Origin: Flavobacterium sp.
Lineage (GTDB): Bacteria; Bacteroidota; Bacteroidia; Flavobacteriales; Flavobacteriaceae
Length of the DNA: 49,291 nucleotides
Assembly (NCBI RefSeq): GCF_030146175.1
Contig: NZ_JASLCE010000019.1
Coordinates: forward strand, 1 to 49,291
Direction: 5' to 3'
Below, one piece after another: positions 1 to 7,479 of this stretch. Under the pieces are notes generated by a model, which had not been told where the DNA came from, made no database searches, and saw only the letters and a list, made by a program, of their open reading frames with translations. The translations under genes and the position numbers were made by a program. Numbering within the stretch: the first letter of the stretch is position 1; each line of letters opens with the position of its first letter.

Positions 1-665
1 CGGGTGTGGACAACATCTATATGGCGATTCCGGTTTGTGGTGTGGAAGTGGTTTCTTTGGTTAGAGACGCGAAAACAGGTGCTAAATTATCAGGTGCTCG
101 TGTAGCGATCTTAGACGAGAAGAACAACATCATCTCTACTAAAACAACTGAAGCCGATGGTACGGTATCGTATGCGGTTGAGTGTGATAAAGCGTACACT
201 ATTCAAGTAGCGAAAGACGGTTATGAAAGCAACAACTTCCCGGTTAGCAAAACCAAAGGTGGTATTGTAAACATCAGCGCCGACTTACAGCCAATTGATG
301 TTATTGTTACTGAAACAGAAGTTATCTTAAACGATATCTACTTTGAATACGACAAGAGCAATATTACCCAACAAGGTGCTTTTGAGTTAGACAAGTTAGT
401 TCAGGTAATGAAAAATAACGCAGCTATGGTGATTATGGTTAAATCCCACACTGATAGCAGAGGTAGCGATAAATACAATATGAATTTATCCGACCGTCGT
501 GCAAAATCGACAGTACAATATATTATCTCCAAAGGAATTGCTAAGGACAGAATCTCCGGAAAAGGTTACGGAGAAAGTGAGCCTAAAGTAAACTGTGGTG
601 ATAACTGTACCGAAGAAGAATACGCGAAAAACAGACGATCAGAATTCCTGATTGTTAAGAAGTAA
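1..665 (+). CDS. OmpA-family outer membrane protein, C-terminal part (5' end outside window)
   Basis: The reading frame is open to the left edge (first full codon at base 3), so the gene starts before the window and only about 220 residues are seen. The visible part has a carboxypeptidase-regulatory-like beta-sandwich (from VVSLVRDAKTG to VAKDGYESN), then an OmpA_C peptidoglycan-binding domain with the motifs YFEYDKSNI, SHTDSRGS, LSDRRA and NRRSEF. The Asp and Arg residues that bind diaminopimelate in this family are present. Known family architecture: PorE of the type IX secretion system and related flavobacterial OmpA proteins carry TPR, a beta-propeller, this sandwich and OmpA_C in that order. 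Assignment to PorE itself is inference, because the N-terminal domains are not visible. A strong hairpin terminator follows at 713-738. Confidence 0.85.
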   Translation, partial: GVDNIYMAIPVCGVEVVSLVRDAKTGAKLSGARVAILDEKNNIISTKTTEADGTVSYAVECDKAYTIQVAKDGYESNNFPVSKTKGGIVNISADLQPIDVIVTETEVILNDIYFEYDKSNITQQGAFELDKLVQVMKNNAAMVIMVKSHTDSRGSDKYNMNLSDRRAKSTVQYIISKGIAKDRISGKGYGESEPKVNCGDNCTEEEYAKNRRSEFLIVKK

Positions 666-670
666 TATAA

Positions 671-702
671 CACCTGACAGGTTTTTAAAAACCGGTCAGG
701 TG
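671..702. repeat. Dispersed hairpin repeat A, copy 1
   Basis: Inverted repeat with arms CACCTGACAGG and CCGGTCAGGTG around an A/T centre. One arm mismatch (CCGGT in place of CCTGT) distinguishes it from the other copies. It lies just after the stop codon of the OmpA-family gene. Four further copies occur in the window, all between convergent genes. REP-like element or terminator; the function is not shown by the sequence. Confidence 0.9.
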
Positions 703-712
703 TAAAAAAGTA

Positions 713-738
713 AAGGCGACCAATTGGTCGCCTTTTTT
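713..738 (+). terminator. Rho-independent terminator, also palindrome B copy 1
   Basis: A perfect 22-bp palindrome with arms AAGGCGACCAA and TTGGTCGCCTT is followed directly by a T run. It is well placed to end transcription of the OmpA-family gene, about 50 bases after its stop. The same palindrome recurs at 1000 and, with compensated changes, at 1291. Confidence 0.85.
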
Positions 739-932
739 ATTTATCTTTTTAGAGGTGTCTTTGTTGTTGGTAGGTATTTTATTACTGCGTGTGAAATAAT
801 GCGGCAGAAGGCTTAAAAATAGTGTTTTAAATGATGTGGATCATGTGGTGGAGATTTTGTTTTGCCAGTACTTTTAGAAGCCTCATTTATCTTCGCGTTG
901 ACGCGGATTTGTAATCCGTGCAATTTGTACTA

Positions 933-963
933 CACCTGACAGGTTTTCAAAACCTGTCAGGTG
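933..963. repeat. Dispersed hairpin repeat A, copy 2
   Basis: Near-perfect inverted repeat CACCTGACAGGTTTT / AAAACCTGTCAGGTG, extendable by one A:T pair on each side. It belongs to the first unit of the tandem duplication and is 13 bases after a small CGGATT-TGT-AATCCG hairpin (904-918). Confidence 0.9.
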
Positions 964-999
964 TAAAAGATGAAGAAGCGAAAGAGGTGTGAAAAAGTA

Positions 1000-1026
1000 A
1001 AGGCGGCCAATTGGTCGCCTTTTTTG
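1000..1026 (+). terminator. Terminator-like palindrome B copy 2
   Basis: Arms AAGGCGGCCAA and TTGGTCGCCTT followed by a T run. Relative to copy 1 only one arm has changed (A to G), giving a G:U wobble instead of A:U. It sits in the second unit of the tandem duplication, away from any gene it would need to terminate. Confidence 0.7.
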
Positions 1027-1220
1027 GATGTCTTTTTAGAGGTGTCTTTATTGTTGATAAGAGTTTTGTTGTTTCGTGTGAAATAATGCGACAGAAGGCT
1101 TAAAAATGGTGTTTTAAGTAGTATAGATCATGTGGTGGCAGATTTTGTTTTACCAGTACTTTTAGAAACCTCATTTATCTTCATGTTGGCGCGGATTTGC
1201 AATCCGTGTATTAATAGCTA

Positions 1221-1252
1221 CACCTGACAGGTTTTTGGAAACCTGTCAGGTG
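1221..1252. repeat. Dispersed hairpin repeat A, copy 3
   Basis: Inverted repeat CACCTGACAGGTTTTT / GGAAACCTGTCAGGTG, ending the second unit of the tandem duplication. It is preceded by the second CGGATT-TGC-AATCCG mini-hairpin (1192-1206). Confidence 0.9.
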
Positions 1253-1286
1253 TAAAGAGCGAAGAGGTGAAGTATTTAGAGGAAAT

Positions 1287-1312
1287 AAAAAAAGCAGCCA
1301 ATTGGCTGCTTT
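1287..1312 (-). terminator. Terminator for the DUF5689 operon, palindrome B copy 3
   Basis: Perfect palindrome with arms AAAGCAGCCAA and TTGGCTGCTTT. The A run at 1287-1293 becomes a T run on the minus strand, so it ends transcription coming from the DUF5689 lipoprotein gene (stop at 1334). Relative to copy 1, three base pairs have changed on both arms together, so pairing is kept. Confidence 0.85.
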
Positions 1313-1333
1313 AAAAATATAAGATTCTATTTT

Positions 1334-2698
1334 TTAGTTTACTGTAATATCATCAACCTGCATTGTAGTTGTAATAGTTGGTGTTCCCGAATGTTCGAAA
1401 ACAAAATAACCGTTACCTGTTAAACTACCAGGAATGTTATAGGTACCACTAGACTGGAATGTTGAAGCCGATTGTCCTGTAGCCGGTGTAGAAATACTGA
1501 ATGAAGAGGTAATATCTACAAAGTTAGCCAGGTTAATTGGTCCACCAGCAGTATAGTTAGCAGCAGTTACATAGTATACTTTTAATACATTACCCTGATA
1601 AAAACGAGCCAATGTTTTGAATGCAAATGTATTGGCAGCTGTAAAATCAACAGGTACAAAGAAATACGTTTTAGCTGTTACACCACCACTTCCGAAAGAA
1701 GTCATTTCGATGTATTTGTTTCCGGTATTAGCCGGGAACTGTTTTAACTGCCAGTATCTTCCTCCAATAGTCTGATCGTTTACATATTTAGGGAAAGCTG
1801 TTAAGTTAACCGCATAACTTGTAAAATCTTCGGTGAAAGATCCGTTAAACTGAATGTTTGTTCCTCCCTGAGCAGTACTGATATAGAATCTTGGGTTTTC
1901 CAACATAATATCTCTTTCTGTACGAGCAAGGAATTGGAAATCACTGTTGTATTTTGTTAATACACCACGTACTTTTCCACTTTTGTTAGGTACCATTTTA
2001 GCAGCAAACTTAGCGAACTCACTTGTTCTGAAAATAATTTCATGACCGGTATTGTCTGTAAGTTTCCAGTTGGTTGCACCACCGATGGTAGCCGTACTGT
2101 TAGCATCATAATAAGTCGATCCCATTGCAGCATCGTTAAACTGAACATTGTCAAACTCGATAAGTTTGTTAATGTGGTTGTTGTTTAATGCCTCAGCAAT
2201 AGTCATGTGTGATACTAATTCATCTTCATTTACGAAATCACAAGACGCTTTCGCTGTTCTTCTGAATTCTTCCGGTACCAAACGTCCTACGGCATTTCCT
2301 TGGTATAAATCACCAATTACCAATGAACTGTGTGCAATCGCGATATAACGGTTTTTTAGGCTTACGTATACTTTTCTTCCCGGTTCGAATTCGGTGTAGA
2401 TGTTATACATATCAACCGGAATACTGAAACCTCTTGATTTGTCAAGTGTCTCTAAAGAAACCGTTTTGTAAAATGTACCACCTTCATCGCTCGATACTAC
2501 ATAAGCTTCGATAACATCGTCGGCTGTAATTTGCGTCGGAGTACCGGTAGCAACTGTAAAAATATCAGCAACTGTTTTTGTCGGTGTTAAGGTATAACAA
2601 GGGCTATCCGCTTTAGGATAATGATCGCCATTCACACAGCCGGATAATATTCCAGCTGAAAGTGATGCGAATAAAAGGGATTTAATTGAAATTTTCAT
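1334..2698 (-). CDS. DUF5689-domain surface lipoprotein
   Basis: 454-residue lipoprotein. Residues 1-20 are a type II signal peptide with lipobox LSGC and Cys21 as the lipidated residue. The region of about 45-265 matches my recollection of DUF5689 (VADIFTVA ... DDVIEAYVVSSDEGGTFYKTVSLETLD ... GDLYQGNAVGRLVPEEF), an OB-fold-like extracellular domain common in Bacteroidota. The last ~185 residues (from EDFTSYAVNL to MQVDDITVN) resemble a choice-of-anchor-J beta-sandwich like the adjacent lipoprotein. It is the last gene of the minus-strand operon with the TonB receptor; the gap to the preceding gene is 16 bases. By position it may play the substrate-binding partner role that SusD plays elsewhere; that role is inference. 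The family name is from memory of motifs, not a search. Confidence 0.8.
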   Translation of the reverse strand: MKISIKSLLFASLSAGILSGCVNGDHYPKADSPCYTLTPTKTVADIFTVATGTPTQITADDVIEAYVVSSDEGGTFYKTVSLETLDKSRGFSIPVDMYNIYTEFEPGRKVYVSLKNRYIAIAHSSLVIGDLYQGNAVGRLVPEEFRRTAKASCDFVNEDELVSHMTIAEALNNNHINKLIEFDNVQFNDAAMGSTYYDANSTATIGGATNWKLTDNTGHEIIFRTSEFAKFAAKMVPNKSGKVRGVLTKYNSDFQFLARTERDIMLENPRFYISTAQGGTNIQFNGSFTEDFTSYAVNLTAFPKYVNDQTIGGRYWQLKQFPANTGNKYIEMTSFGSGGVTAKTYFFVPVDFTAANTFAFKTLARFYQGNVLKVYYVTAANYTAGGPINLANFVDITSSFSISTPATGQSASTFQSSGTYNIPGSLTGNGYFVFEHSGTPTITTTMQVDDITVN

Positions 2699-2714
2699 CG
2701 TTGTATTTTTTAGC

Positions 2715-3326
2715 TTAGAATATTTTTACGTTGTCAATCATATAAGCTCCGGAAAGTGCTGTAGCAGTACCTCCGGTTGCTTTAAATCCGATGTAAATTG
2801 TACCGGAATAGTTAGCAAGATTGATTGCACCCGCTTTAAAAAAGTCGTAGTTATGTGTGCTTCCCGCTAAAGGTGGCGTAAAGGATACCTGAGTCCAGGT
2901 AGCATCCGTTACGTTAGTTCCATCATAATCGGTAGAAATAAAAACTTCTAATTTATTGTTTACCAAATCGGTTACGTGGTGTTGTGCCACGTCGAAAGTT
3001 AAACGTTTTTTAATGGCTCCGTCGATGTTGATTCCCGGTGTTACGATCCAGGCAACATTCGATGCCTGTCCGCTGTTAAATGGTGTAAACTCGGCATATC
3101 CGTTACCCTGATATCCGTTTTCAATCCATTTTTTAGTACCTACCTGTGCGAAGTTAGTCCATCCTTCAAAATCAAATGGCGTATTGGCCACAGCAGTCTG
3201 GAAATCTTCAAAATAGATAGCCGGAACAATTGGTGGCAAATTAGTATCGTCTTCTTTAGTACAGCTGCTCAAAGCACCTAAGGCAACCAAAGCAACACAA
3301 AGTGTTTTTATATTAAAATTTTTCAT
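2715..3326 (-). CDS. Choice-of-anchor-J-type lipoprotein
   Basis: 203-residue lipoprotein with signal peptide and lipobox LSSC (Cys22), followed by an acidic TKEDD linker typical of exported flavobacterial lipoproteins. The body (YFEDFQTA ... FEGWTNF ... WIVTPGINIDG ... LTFDVAQHH ... LEVFISTDYDG ... YIGFKATGG ... MIDNVKIF) has the order of motifs of a choice-of-anchor-J / carbohydrate-binding-like jelly roll. It is the second gene of the operon, 25 bases after the TonB receptor and 16 before the DUF5689 gene. It ends like the C-terminal half of its DUF5689 neighbour, suggesting the two share a domain type. Substrate unknown. Confidence 0.8.
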   Translation of the reverse strand: MKNFNIKTLCVALVALGALSSCTKEDDTNLPPIVPAIYFEDFQTAVANTPFDFEGWTNFAQVGTKKWIENGYQGNGYAEFTPFNSGQASNVAWIVTPGINIDGAIKKRLTFDVAQHHVTDLVNNKLEVFISTDYDGTNVTDATWTQVSFTPPLAGSTHNYDFFKAGAINLANYSGTIYIGFKATGGTATALSGAYMIDNVKIF

Positions 3327-3351
3327 GTGAGTTCTTCTTTACTGGTTTAAA

Positions 3352-6168
3352 TTAGAATGTTAAGTAAACATTTACGAAATACGTTCTGCCGTAACCGTAG
3401 AAATATTTCGATCCGAATGAACGGGTACCGCTGGCATAATCCATATTTAACTCTCTGTAGTTCGCGTTTCTAGCTTGTTCGAAACCTCCAGTTTTGTAAG
3501 TAACATCAAAGATGTTGTTAACACTTGCAAAGAAACCTAAAGTATTTCCGCTAATTCTCCATGATTTACCACCTGTAAGGTTAACCAACATGAAAGAATC
3601 GAATTTCTCCTGGCTTAATAACTGACGTGCTCTGTCTTCTGTAACTTCCGGATACGATACTCCAGAACCTCCAGGTTGCATAAAGAAGTTGTTTGTACGG
3701 ATTAATGGATCTACTTCAACATAACTGTCATCTAAGTAGTTTGCATTGGCTCCGATCCACCAGAATTTAGGATCTCTATATTCAATTCCAAGAGAGTAAG
3801 CCTGTTGTGGCATACCACCTTGTCTGTAGTTTTTAAGGTAAGAATCACCGAAGTTAACAATCGGGTTAAGACCCGCTGCCTGACGTGAATCGATGTTAAG
3901 AAGTACCGTTGGGTTGTTGCTGTAGATGTATTGACCATATGAAGCAGAACCGGTAACTTTAATTGTTTTAGACAATTGGTACTCTAAACCTAACTCTAAA
4001 CCGATGTTTTGTTTGTCGATATTTTTTGTGATCTCAGCCACAAAGTCATTCTCACTGTCGTTACCACCATCTTCGATAGCTCCTAAACCTTCTGCATAGA
4101 AGAAACCAACTTTAGTTGCATCTTCGATTTTAGAGTAGAATCCGGTTAAACGTGCTTTTAATTTTGGTGCTCTGATGATATAACTTGCATCAACACTTGA
4201 AATTTTCTCATCTTCTAATCCACTAACGATACTGTTGTTTAAACGAGCGTTGTTGAATGCATTTCGCAACATAGGTGCTTTAGTCATATAAGCAGCGTTA
4301 ACACTTAACATGTGTTTTCCAGTGATTTTATACGTAAGTCCTCCTTTAAATCCGTAGTTGTTGAATTCTAACTTGTCGCTTTTTCCAAATGAGTTGTTCG
4401 CATATAATCCGTTTCTGTAAAGACCTTCTCTCTGGTATCTTGTCTGAGAGAATGTTTGTGCTAAATAGAAATCGAATTTGTTGTATGTAAATTTAAACTG
4501 TGTAAATGCATCCGCAACGATAGCGCGCATGATGTAGTTGTATCCGTAACGGTCACCAGCGTTAACAACGCGGTTCGGGTTGTTTAAGTCACTTTGAGAC
4601 TGACCAGCTGTAAAACCGTTTCCTTCGTAGAATAAATCAGTATCAATAAAACCATAATCTCCAAGTGGGTCTAACATTTTCTGGAAGTTTTCCGATTTTA
4701 ATGAACGGAAGTTAATTCCTGCATTTAAAGTAATGTTATCCGATAATTGAGAGTTTAAGATAGAGTTGGCAGTCAGGGTAACATCTTCCATACGGTCTTC
4801 ATACAAAGCATAGATACTGCGTTTGTTGATTTCGTTTGCATGGTACATTCTTTCCCAGTTGATCTGGCTGTTGTTGATGAAATCCGTTCTTGCGATATCA
4901 GCCTGTGCATAGTTTGGTGTATGCGTTGGTAAAGAACCGTCAGCTGGAATATTGTGTAAGTTTAAATAATAACTTGGTAAGTTTTTGTAGTACGTTGGAT
5001 CAGGGTTGTTTCCTCCGTTATAGTCTAATCTGGAATTCCCGATTCCTCCTGATTGGTAAGAAACATTCGTGTTTAACGTGTTTTTCTCGTTTATTTTCCA
5101 GTAGTGGCTCAACATTAAGATTGGCTCATCAACGTTTTTGTCTCTTGAGTTTCTCTTTTTACCATTTTGCCATCCCCAATACGAGTTGTACTCTGTACCC
5201 ATTAAGTCAGTAACTTCCTGAGTGTTTGGTGAATTTTTACCTCTGCTGTTTTGAGCGTAGATAGAAGTAAAGTTAATACTGTGTTTGTCATTGAATTTTT
5301 TCTCGATACTTGCGAAAAGGGAATTAGCAGAATAATCTGTTCCTTCGAAGTAACCTTCTTTAGCCCATCTTCTGGATCCTGAAACCACAAATGCCCATCC
5401 GTCTTTGTTCATTCCGGAAGCATAAGTTGCCATAGTTCTCCAGCTGTAGTTTGAGTTTGTTCCTGAAAACGAAACACGTGTTCCAGGACGGTAAAAAGAA
5501 GCTCTAGTGTTTATCTCCTGTGTACCTAAAATGTTACCAAAGGTATAATCGGAAGGAGCAGATCCCATAGTGAACTCCTGGTTTCTGGTCGCGTCATTAA
5601 GACCTCCCCAGTTACTCCACTGTGGTCTTCCGTCAAAAAGTTTGTTCATTACGATACCATTAATCATAGTAGTACCATACTCGTTATCCAAACCTCTGAT
5701 TCGGAATCTTGCCTGACCCCAGTTGAAAGCAGCAGCTTGTTGGTAAGTGTCGCGGGATGCCTGTAGCAAACCTGCAGTACTCTCGGAACCACTGTTGTCA
5801 TCTCCAAGATCATTTTCTGTGATGGTGATCAAGCTTAGTTGTTGCTCAGATGTAATGTCTTCTTCCAAGAAAACCACACCCAAATCCAAAGATTGCCCTT
5901 TCACAATGCTAAGTGTAAAAGTCTGGGTAGTGTACCCTGTACTTCCTACAGTTAACTTTTGTTGTCCTTCTGTTGCTACATCAAAAGAGAAAACACCCGC
6001 TGCATCTGTTAAAGCAGACTGGTTAGTGCTTAAGATGGTCGCAACAACATTTCTTAATGGTTTTTGCGTTTTAGAATCAACAACTTTTCCCTTTAGTGCT
6101 GGGGAATGTTGTGACCAAACAAAAACGGCTTGCAGTACAAATAAAATACTAAATACAAGTTTTTTCAT
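3352..6168 (-). CDS. TonB-dependent receptor with carboxypeptidase-regulatory N-terminus
   Basis: 938-residue outer-membrane transporter. The start chosen is the ATG at 6168, which begins the signal peptide MKKLVFSILFVLQAVFVWSQ; an upstream in-frame start at 6228 would put 20 unlikely residues in front and run through the promoter. Residues ~25-105 are a carboxypeptidase-regulatory-like domain (LKGKVVDSKTQKPLRNV, SALTDAAGVFSF). The plug follows at about 120-250 (RFRIRGLDNEYGTTMINGI), then a long barrel ending in YGRTYFVNVYLTF with the usual terminal Phe. It is first in an operon with two lipoproteins and diverges from a secreted phosphodiesterase-fold enzyme. A -7 box TACATTTG lies at 6226-6233. 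The substrate cannot be read from the sequence; the neighbours suggest nucleic acid or phosphoester compounds. Confidence 0.9.
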   Translation of the reverse strand: MKKLVFSILFVLQAVFVWSQHSPALKGKVVDSKTQKPLRNVVATILSTNQSALTDAAGVFSFDVATEGQQKLTVGSTGYTTQTFTLSIVKGQSLDLGVVFLEEDITSEQQLSLITITENDLGDDNSGSESTAGLLQASRDTYQQAAAFNWGQARFRIRGLDNEYGTTMINGIVMNKLFDGRPQWSNWGGLNDATRNQEFTMGSAPSDYTFGNILGTQEINTRASFYRPGTRVSFSGTNSNYSWRTMATYASGMNKDGWAFVVSGSRRWAKEGYFEGTDYSANSLFASIEKKFNDKHSINFTSIYAQNSRGKNSPNTQEVTDLMGTEYNSYWGWQNGKKRNSRDKNVDEPILMLSHYWKINEKNTLNTNVSYQSGGIGNSRLDYNGGNNPDPTYYKNLPSYYLNLHNIPADGSLPTHTPNYAQADIARTDFINNSQINWERMYHANEINKRSIYALYEDRMEDVTLTANSILNSQLSDNITLNAGINFRSLKSENFQKMLDPLGDYGFIDTDLFYEGNGFTAGQSQSDLNNPNRVVNAGDRYGYNYIMRAIVADAFTQFKFTYNKFDFYLAQTFSQTRYQREGLYRNGLYANNSFGKSDKLEFNNYGFKGGLTYKITGKHMLSVNAAYMTKAPMLRNAFNNARLNNSIVSGLEDEKISSVDASYIIRAPKLKARLTGFYSKIEDATKVGFFYAEGLGAIEDGGNDSENDFVAEITKNIDKQNIGLELGLEYQLSKTIKVTGSASYGQYIYSNNPTVLLNIDSRQAAGLNPIVNFGDSYLKNYRQGGMPQQAYSLGIEYRDPKFWWIGANANYLDDSYVEVDPLIRTNNFFMQPGGSGVSYPEVTEDRARQLLSQEKFDSFMLVNLTGGKSWRISGNTLGFFASVNNIFDVTYKTGGFEQARNANYRELNMDYASGTRSFGSKYFYGYGRTYFVNVYLTF

Positions 6169-6225
6169 AAATAAAATTAAGTTAATTTTTTGTTTGCCAA
6201 GTCTTAATAAAAACTTAACAGCCTG

Positions 6226-6233
6226 CAAATGTA
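6226..6233 (-). promoter_or_regulatory. Candidate -7 box of the TonB receptor operon
   Basis: TACATTTG on the minus strand fits the flavobacterial -7 consensus TAnnTTTG, 57 bases before the chosen ATG. No TTG is found at the usual -33 distance. It lies back-to-back with the promoter of the EEP gene, about 20 bases away. Confidence 0.55.
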
Positions 6234-6253
6234 CATCTTTTAATAATATTATT

Positions 6254-6261
6254 TACTTTTG
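6254..6261 (+). promoter_or_regulatory. Candidate -7 box of the EEP-family gene
   Basis: TACTTTTG on the plus strand fits TAnnTTTG, 45 bases before the ATG at 6307. The two divergent boxes are so close that polymerase at one could hinder the other. Confidence 0.55.
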
Positions 6262-6306
6262 GCCCGGAGTTTGTCTCAAACTTGATGTTAATTTAATATA
6301 CCTTAC

Positions 6307-7413
6307 ATGAAAATTAGAAATTTCATCGCGCTTTTAATTGTATGTTTCTCATTTAATGGGATTTACGCGCAAAACAAAAAATTCAAAGTGTACACTGTTG
6401 CGTTTTACAACCTGGAAAACCTGTTTGATACAATCAATGGGCCGAACAATGACGAGGAGTGGTTGCCTAACGGTACACAACGCTGGACCAGAGCAAAGTA
6501 TCAGAAAAAACTGGCTAATTTAAGTCGTGTTATTCCGGAAATCGGAACCGGTGAAAATCCACATGCTCCGGTAATCGTAGGATGTGCCGAAGTTGAAAAC
6601 AGAGGGGTATTGGAAGACCTGGTAAAGCAACCGGGAATGATCGAAAAAGATTATGGTGTGATCCATTTTGACTCTCCGGACAAAAGGGGAATTGATGTGG
6701 GCTTTTTATATCAGAAGAAACACTTTAAGCCGTTAAGCTATAAAAATATACCATTATATATATATGAAAACGAGCAAGGTCTGAATAAAAAAGACAAAGA
6801 AGAAGGTGATGACAAGGTAGAAGTTAATGTGAATCTGGATACCAAAACCAGAAGAATATATACTCGTGACCAATTATTGGTAACCGGATTATTAGACGGT
6901 GAAGAAATCAGCGTTATCGTAAATCACTGGCCATCGCGTTCCGGAGGTGAGAAAAAAAGTAGCCCGTTCCGTGAAGCTGCCGGTGCTTTAAACAAAAAAA
7001 TTATCGATTCCCTATACCGAATCAACCCGAATGCTAAAGTAATTACTATGGGTGACTTGAACGATGGTCCTTATAATAAGAGTGTAAAAGAAGCTTTAGG
7101 TGCCAAAGGGAAAAAAGATGACGTTAAAGAATTCGGAATGTTTAACCCGATGGAGCAAATGTCTAAAGACGGTATCGGTACATTAGCCTACCGTGATGCA
7201 TGGGATTTATTCGACCAGATCATCATTAGCGAACCATTGATCCGTAAAGATTATTCGTCATTGCGTTTCTGGAAAGCAGGTGTGTTTAATAAACCGTATC
7301 TGATCCAGAGTTCAGGGCAATACAAAGGCTATCCGTTGCGTAACTCCAATGGTGAAGTCGGATTTAGTGACCACTTTCCGGTGTACATTTATCTGATTAA
7401 AGAAGTGAAGTAA
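6307..7413 (+). CDS. Secreted endonuclease/exonuclease/phosphatase (EEP) family protein
   Basis: 368 residues with a signal peptide (about 1-22, ending IYAQ). The EEP (DNase I-like) fold motifs appear in order: FYNLENLFD (Asn35, Glu37), GCAEVEN (Glu95), KRGIDVGFLY, IVNHWPSRSGGE with the catalytic His, ITMGDLNDGP, and the final SDHFPVYIYL with the catalytic Asp-His. These metal-dependent enzymes cleave phosphodiesters or phosphomonoesters; substrates range from DNA/RNA to phospholipids, so specificity is open. It acts outside the inner membrane by its signal peptide. It is divergent from the receptor operon with 138 bases between starts, and is followed by a terminator at 7418-7446. Confidence 0.88.
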   Translation: MKIRNFIALLIVCFSFNGIYAQNKKFKVYTVAFYNLENLFDTINGPNNDEEWLPNGTQRWTRAKYQKKLANLSRVIPEIGTGENPHAPVIVGCAEVENRGVLEDLVKQPGMIEKDYGVIHFDSPDKRGIDVGFLYQKKHFKPLSYKNIPLYIYENEQGLNKKDKEEGDDKVEVNVNLDTKTRRIYTRDQLLVTGLLDGEEISVIVNHWPSRSGGEKKSSPFREAAGALNKKIIDSLYRINPNAKVITMGDLNDGPYNKSVKEALGAKGKKDDVKEFGMFNPMEQMSKDGIGTLAYRDAWDLFDQIIISEPLIRKDYSSLRFWKAGVFNKPYLIQSSGQYKGYPLRNSNGEVGFSDHFPVYIYLIKEVK

Positions 7414-7417
7414 TAAT

Positions 7418-7446
7418 AAAGGCAGGTTTTTTTAACCTGCCTTTTT
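7418..7446 (+). terminator. Rho-independent terminator after the EEP gene
   Basis: Stem AAAGGCAGGTT / AACCTGCCTTT with a T-rich loop and a T tail, immediately after the stop codon. It separates the EEP gene from the dioxygenase gene, so the latter needs its own promoter. Confidence 0.85.
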
Positions 7447-7451
7447 CCTTT

Positions 7452-7469
7452 TTTGTACTTTAGTACAAA
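7452..7469. promoter_or_regulatory. Palindromic candidate operator upstream of nbaC
   Basis: A perfect inverted repeat TTTGTACT-TT-AGTACAAA lies 11-28 bases before the chosen ATG, right after the preceding terminator. It overlaps TACTTTAG, a one-mismatch -7 box. It could be a repressor site or a leader hairpin. The sequence alone does not decide. Confidence 0.4.
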
Positions 7470-7479
7470 CATTCAACCT

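Larger units (their letters stand above)
704..1253. repeat. Tandem duplication of a ~287-bp non-coding unit
   Basis: Bases from about 705 match bases from about 992 with a constant offset of 287. Shared landmarks in order are a CCAATTGG-centred palindrome, TTTTTAGAGGTGTCTTT, GTGTGAAATAATGCG, CAGAAGGCTTAAAAAT, GATCATGTGGTGG, CCAGTACTTTTAGAA, CTCATTTATCTTC, a small CGGATT-TGN-AATCCG hairpin and hairpin A. The copies have diverged by scattered substitutions and small indels. No credible coding frame lies in the stretch. A third partial module (hairpin A plus CCAATTGG palindrome) ends at 1312. This accounts for the gene-free interval 666-1333. Confidence 0.9.

Noticed and set aside
671..1252. Three regularly spaced repeats as a CRISPR array
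   Set aside because: Spacing is about 260-290 bases, the repeats are perfect hairpins, the intervening sequence is itself duplicated rather than unique, and no cas gene is present.
5747..6310. 187-codon plus-strand ORF opposite the 5' end of the TonB receptor
   Set aside because: It runs antisense to the well-supported receptor coding sequence and through the divergent promoter region; composition is that of a shadow frame.
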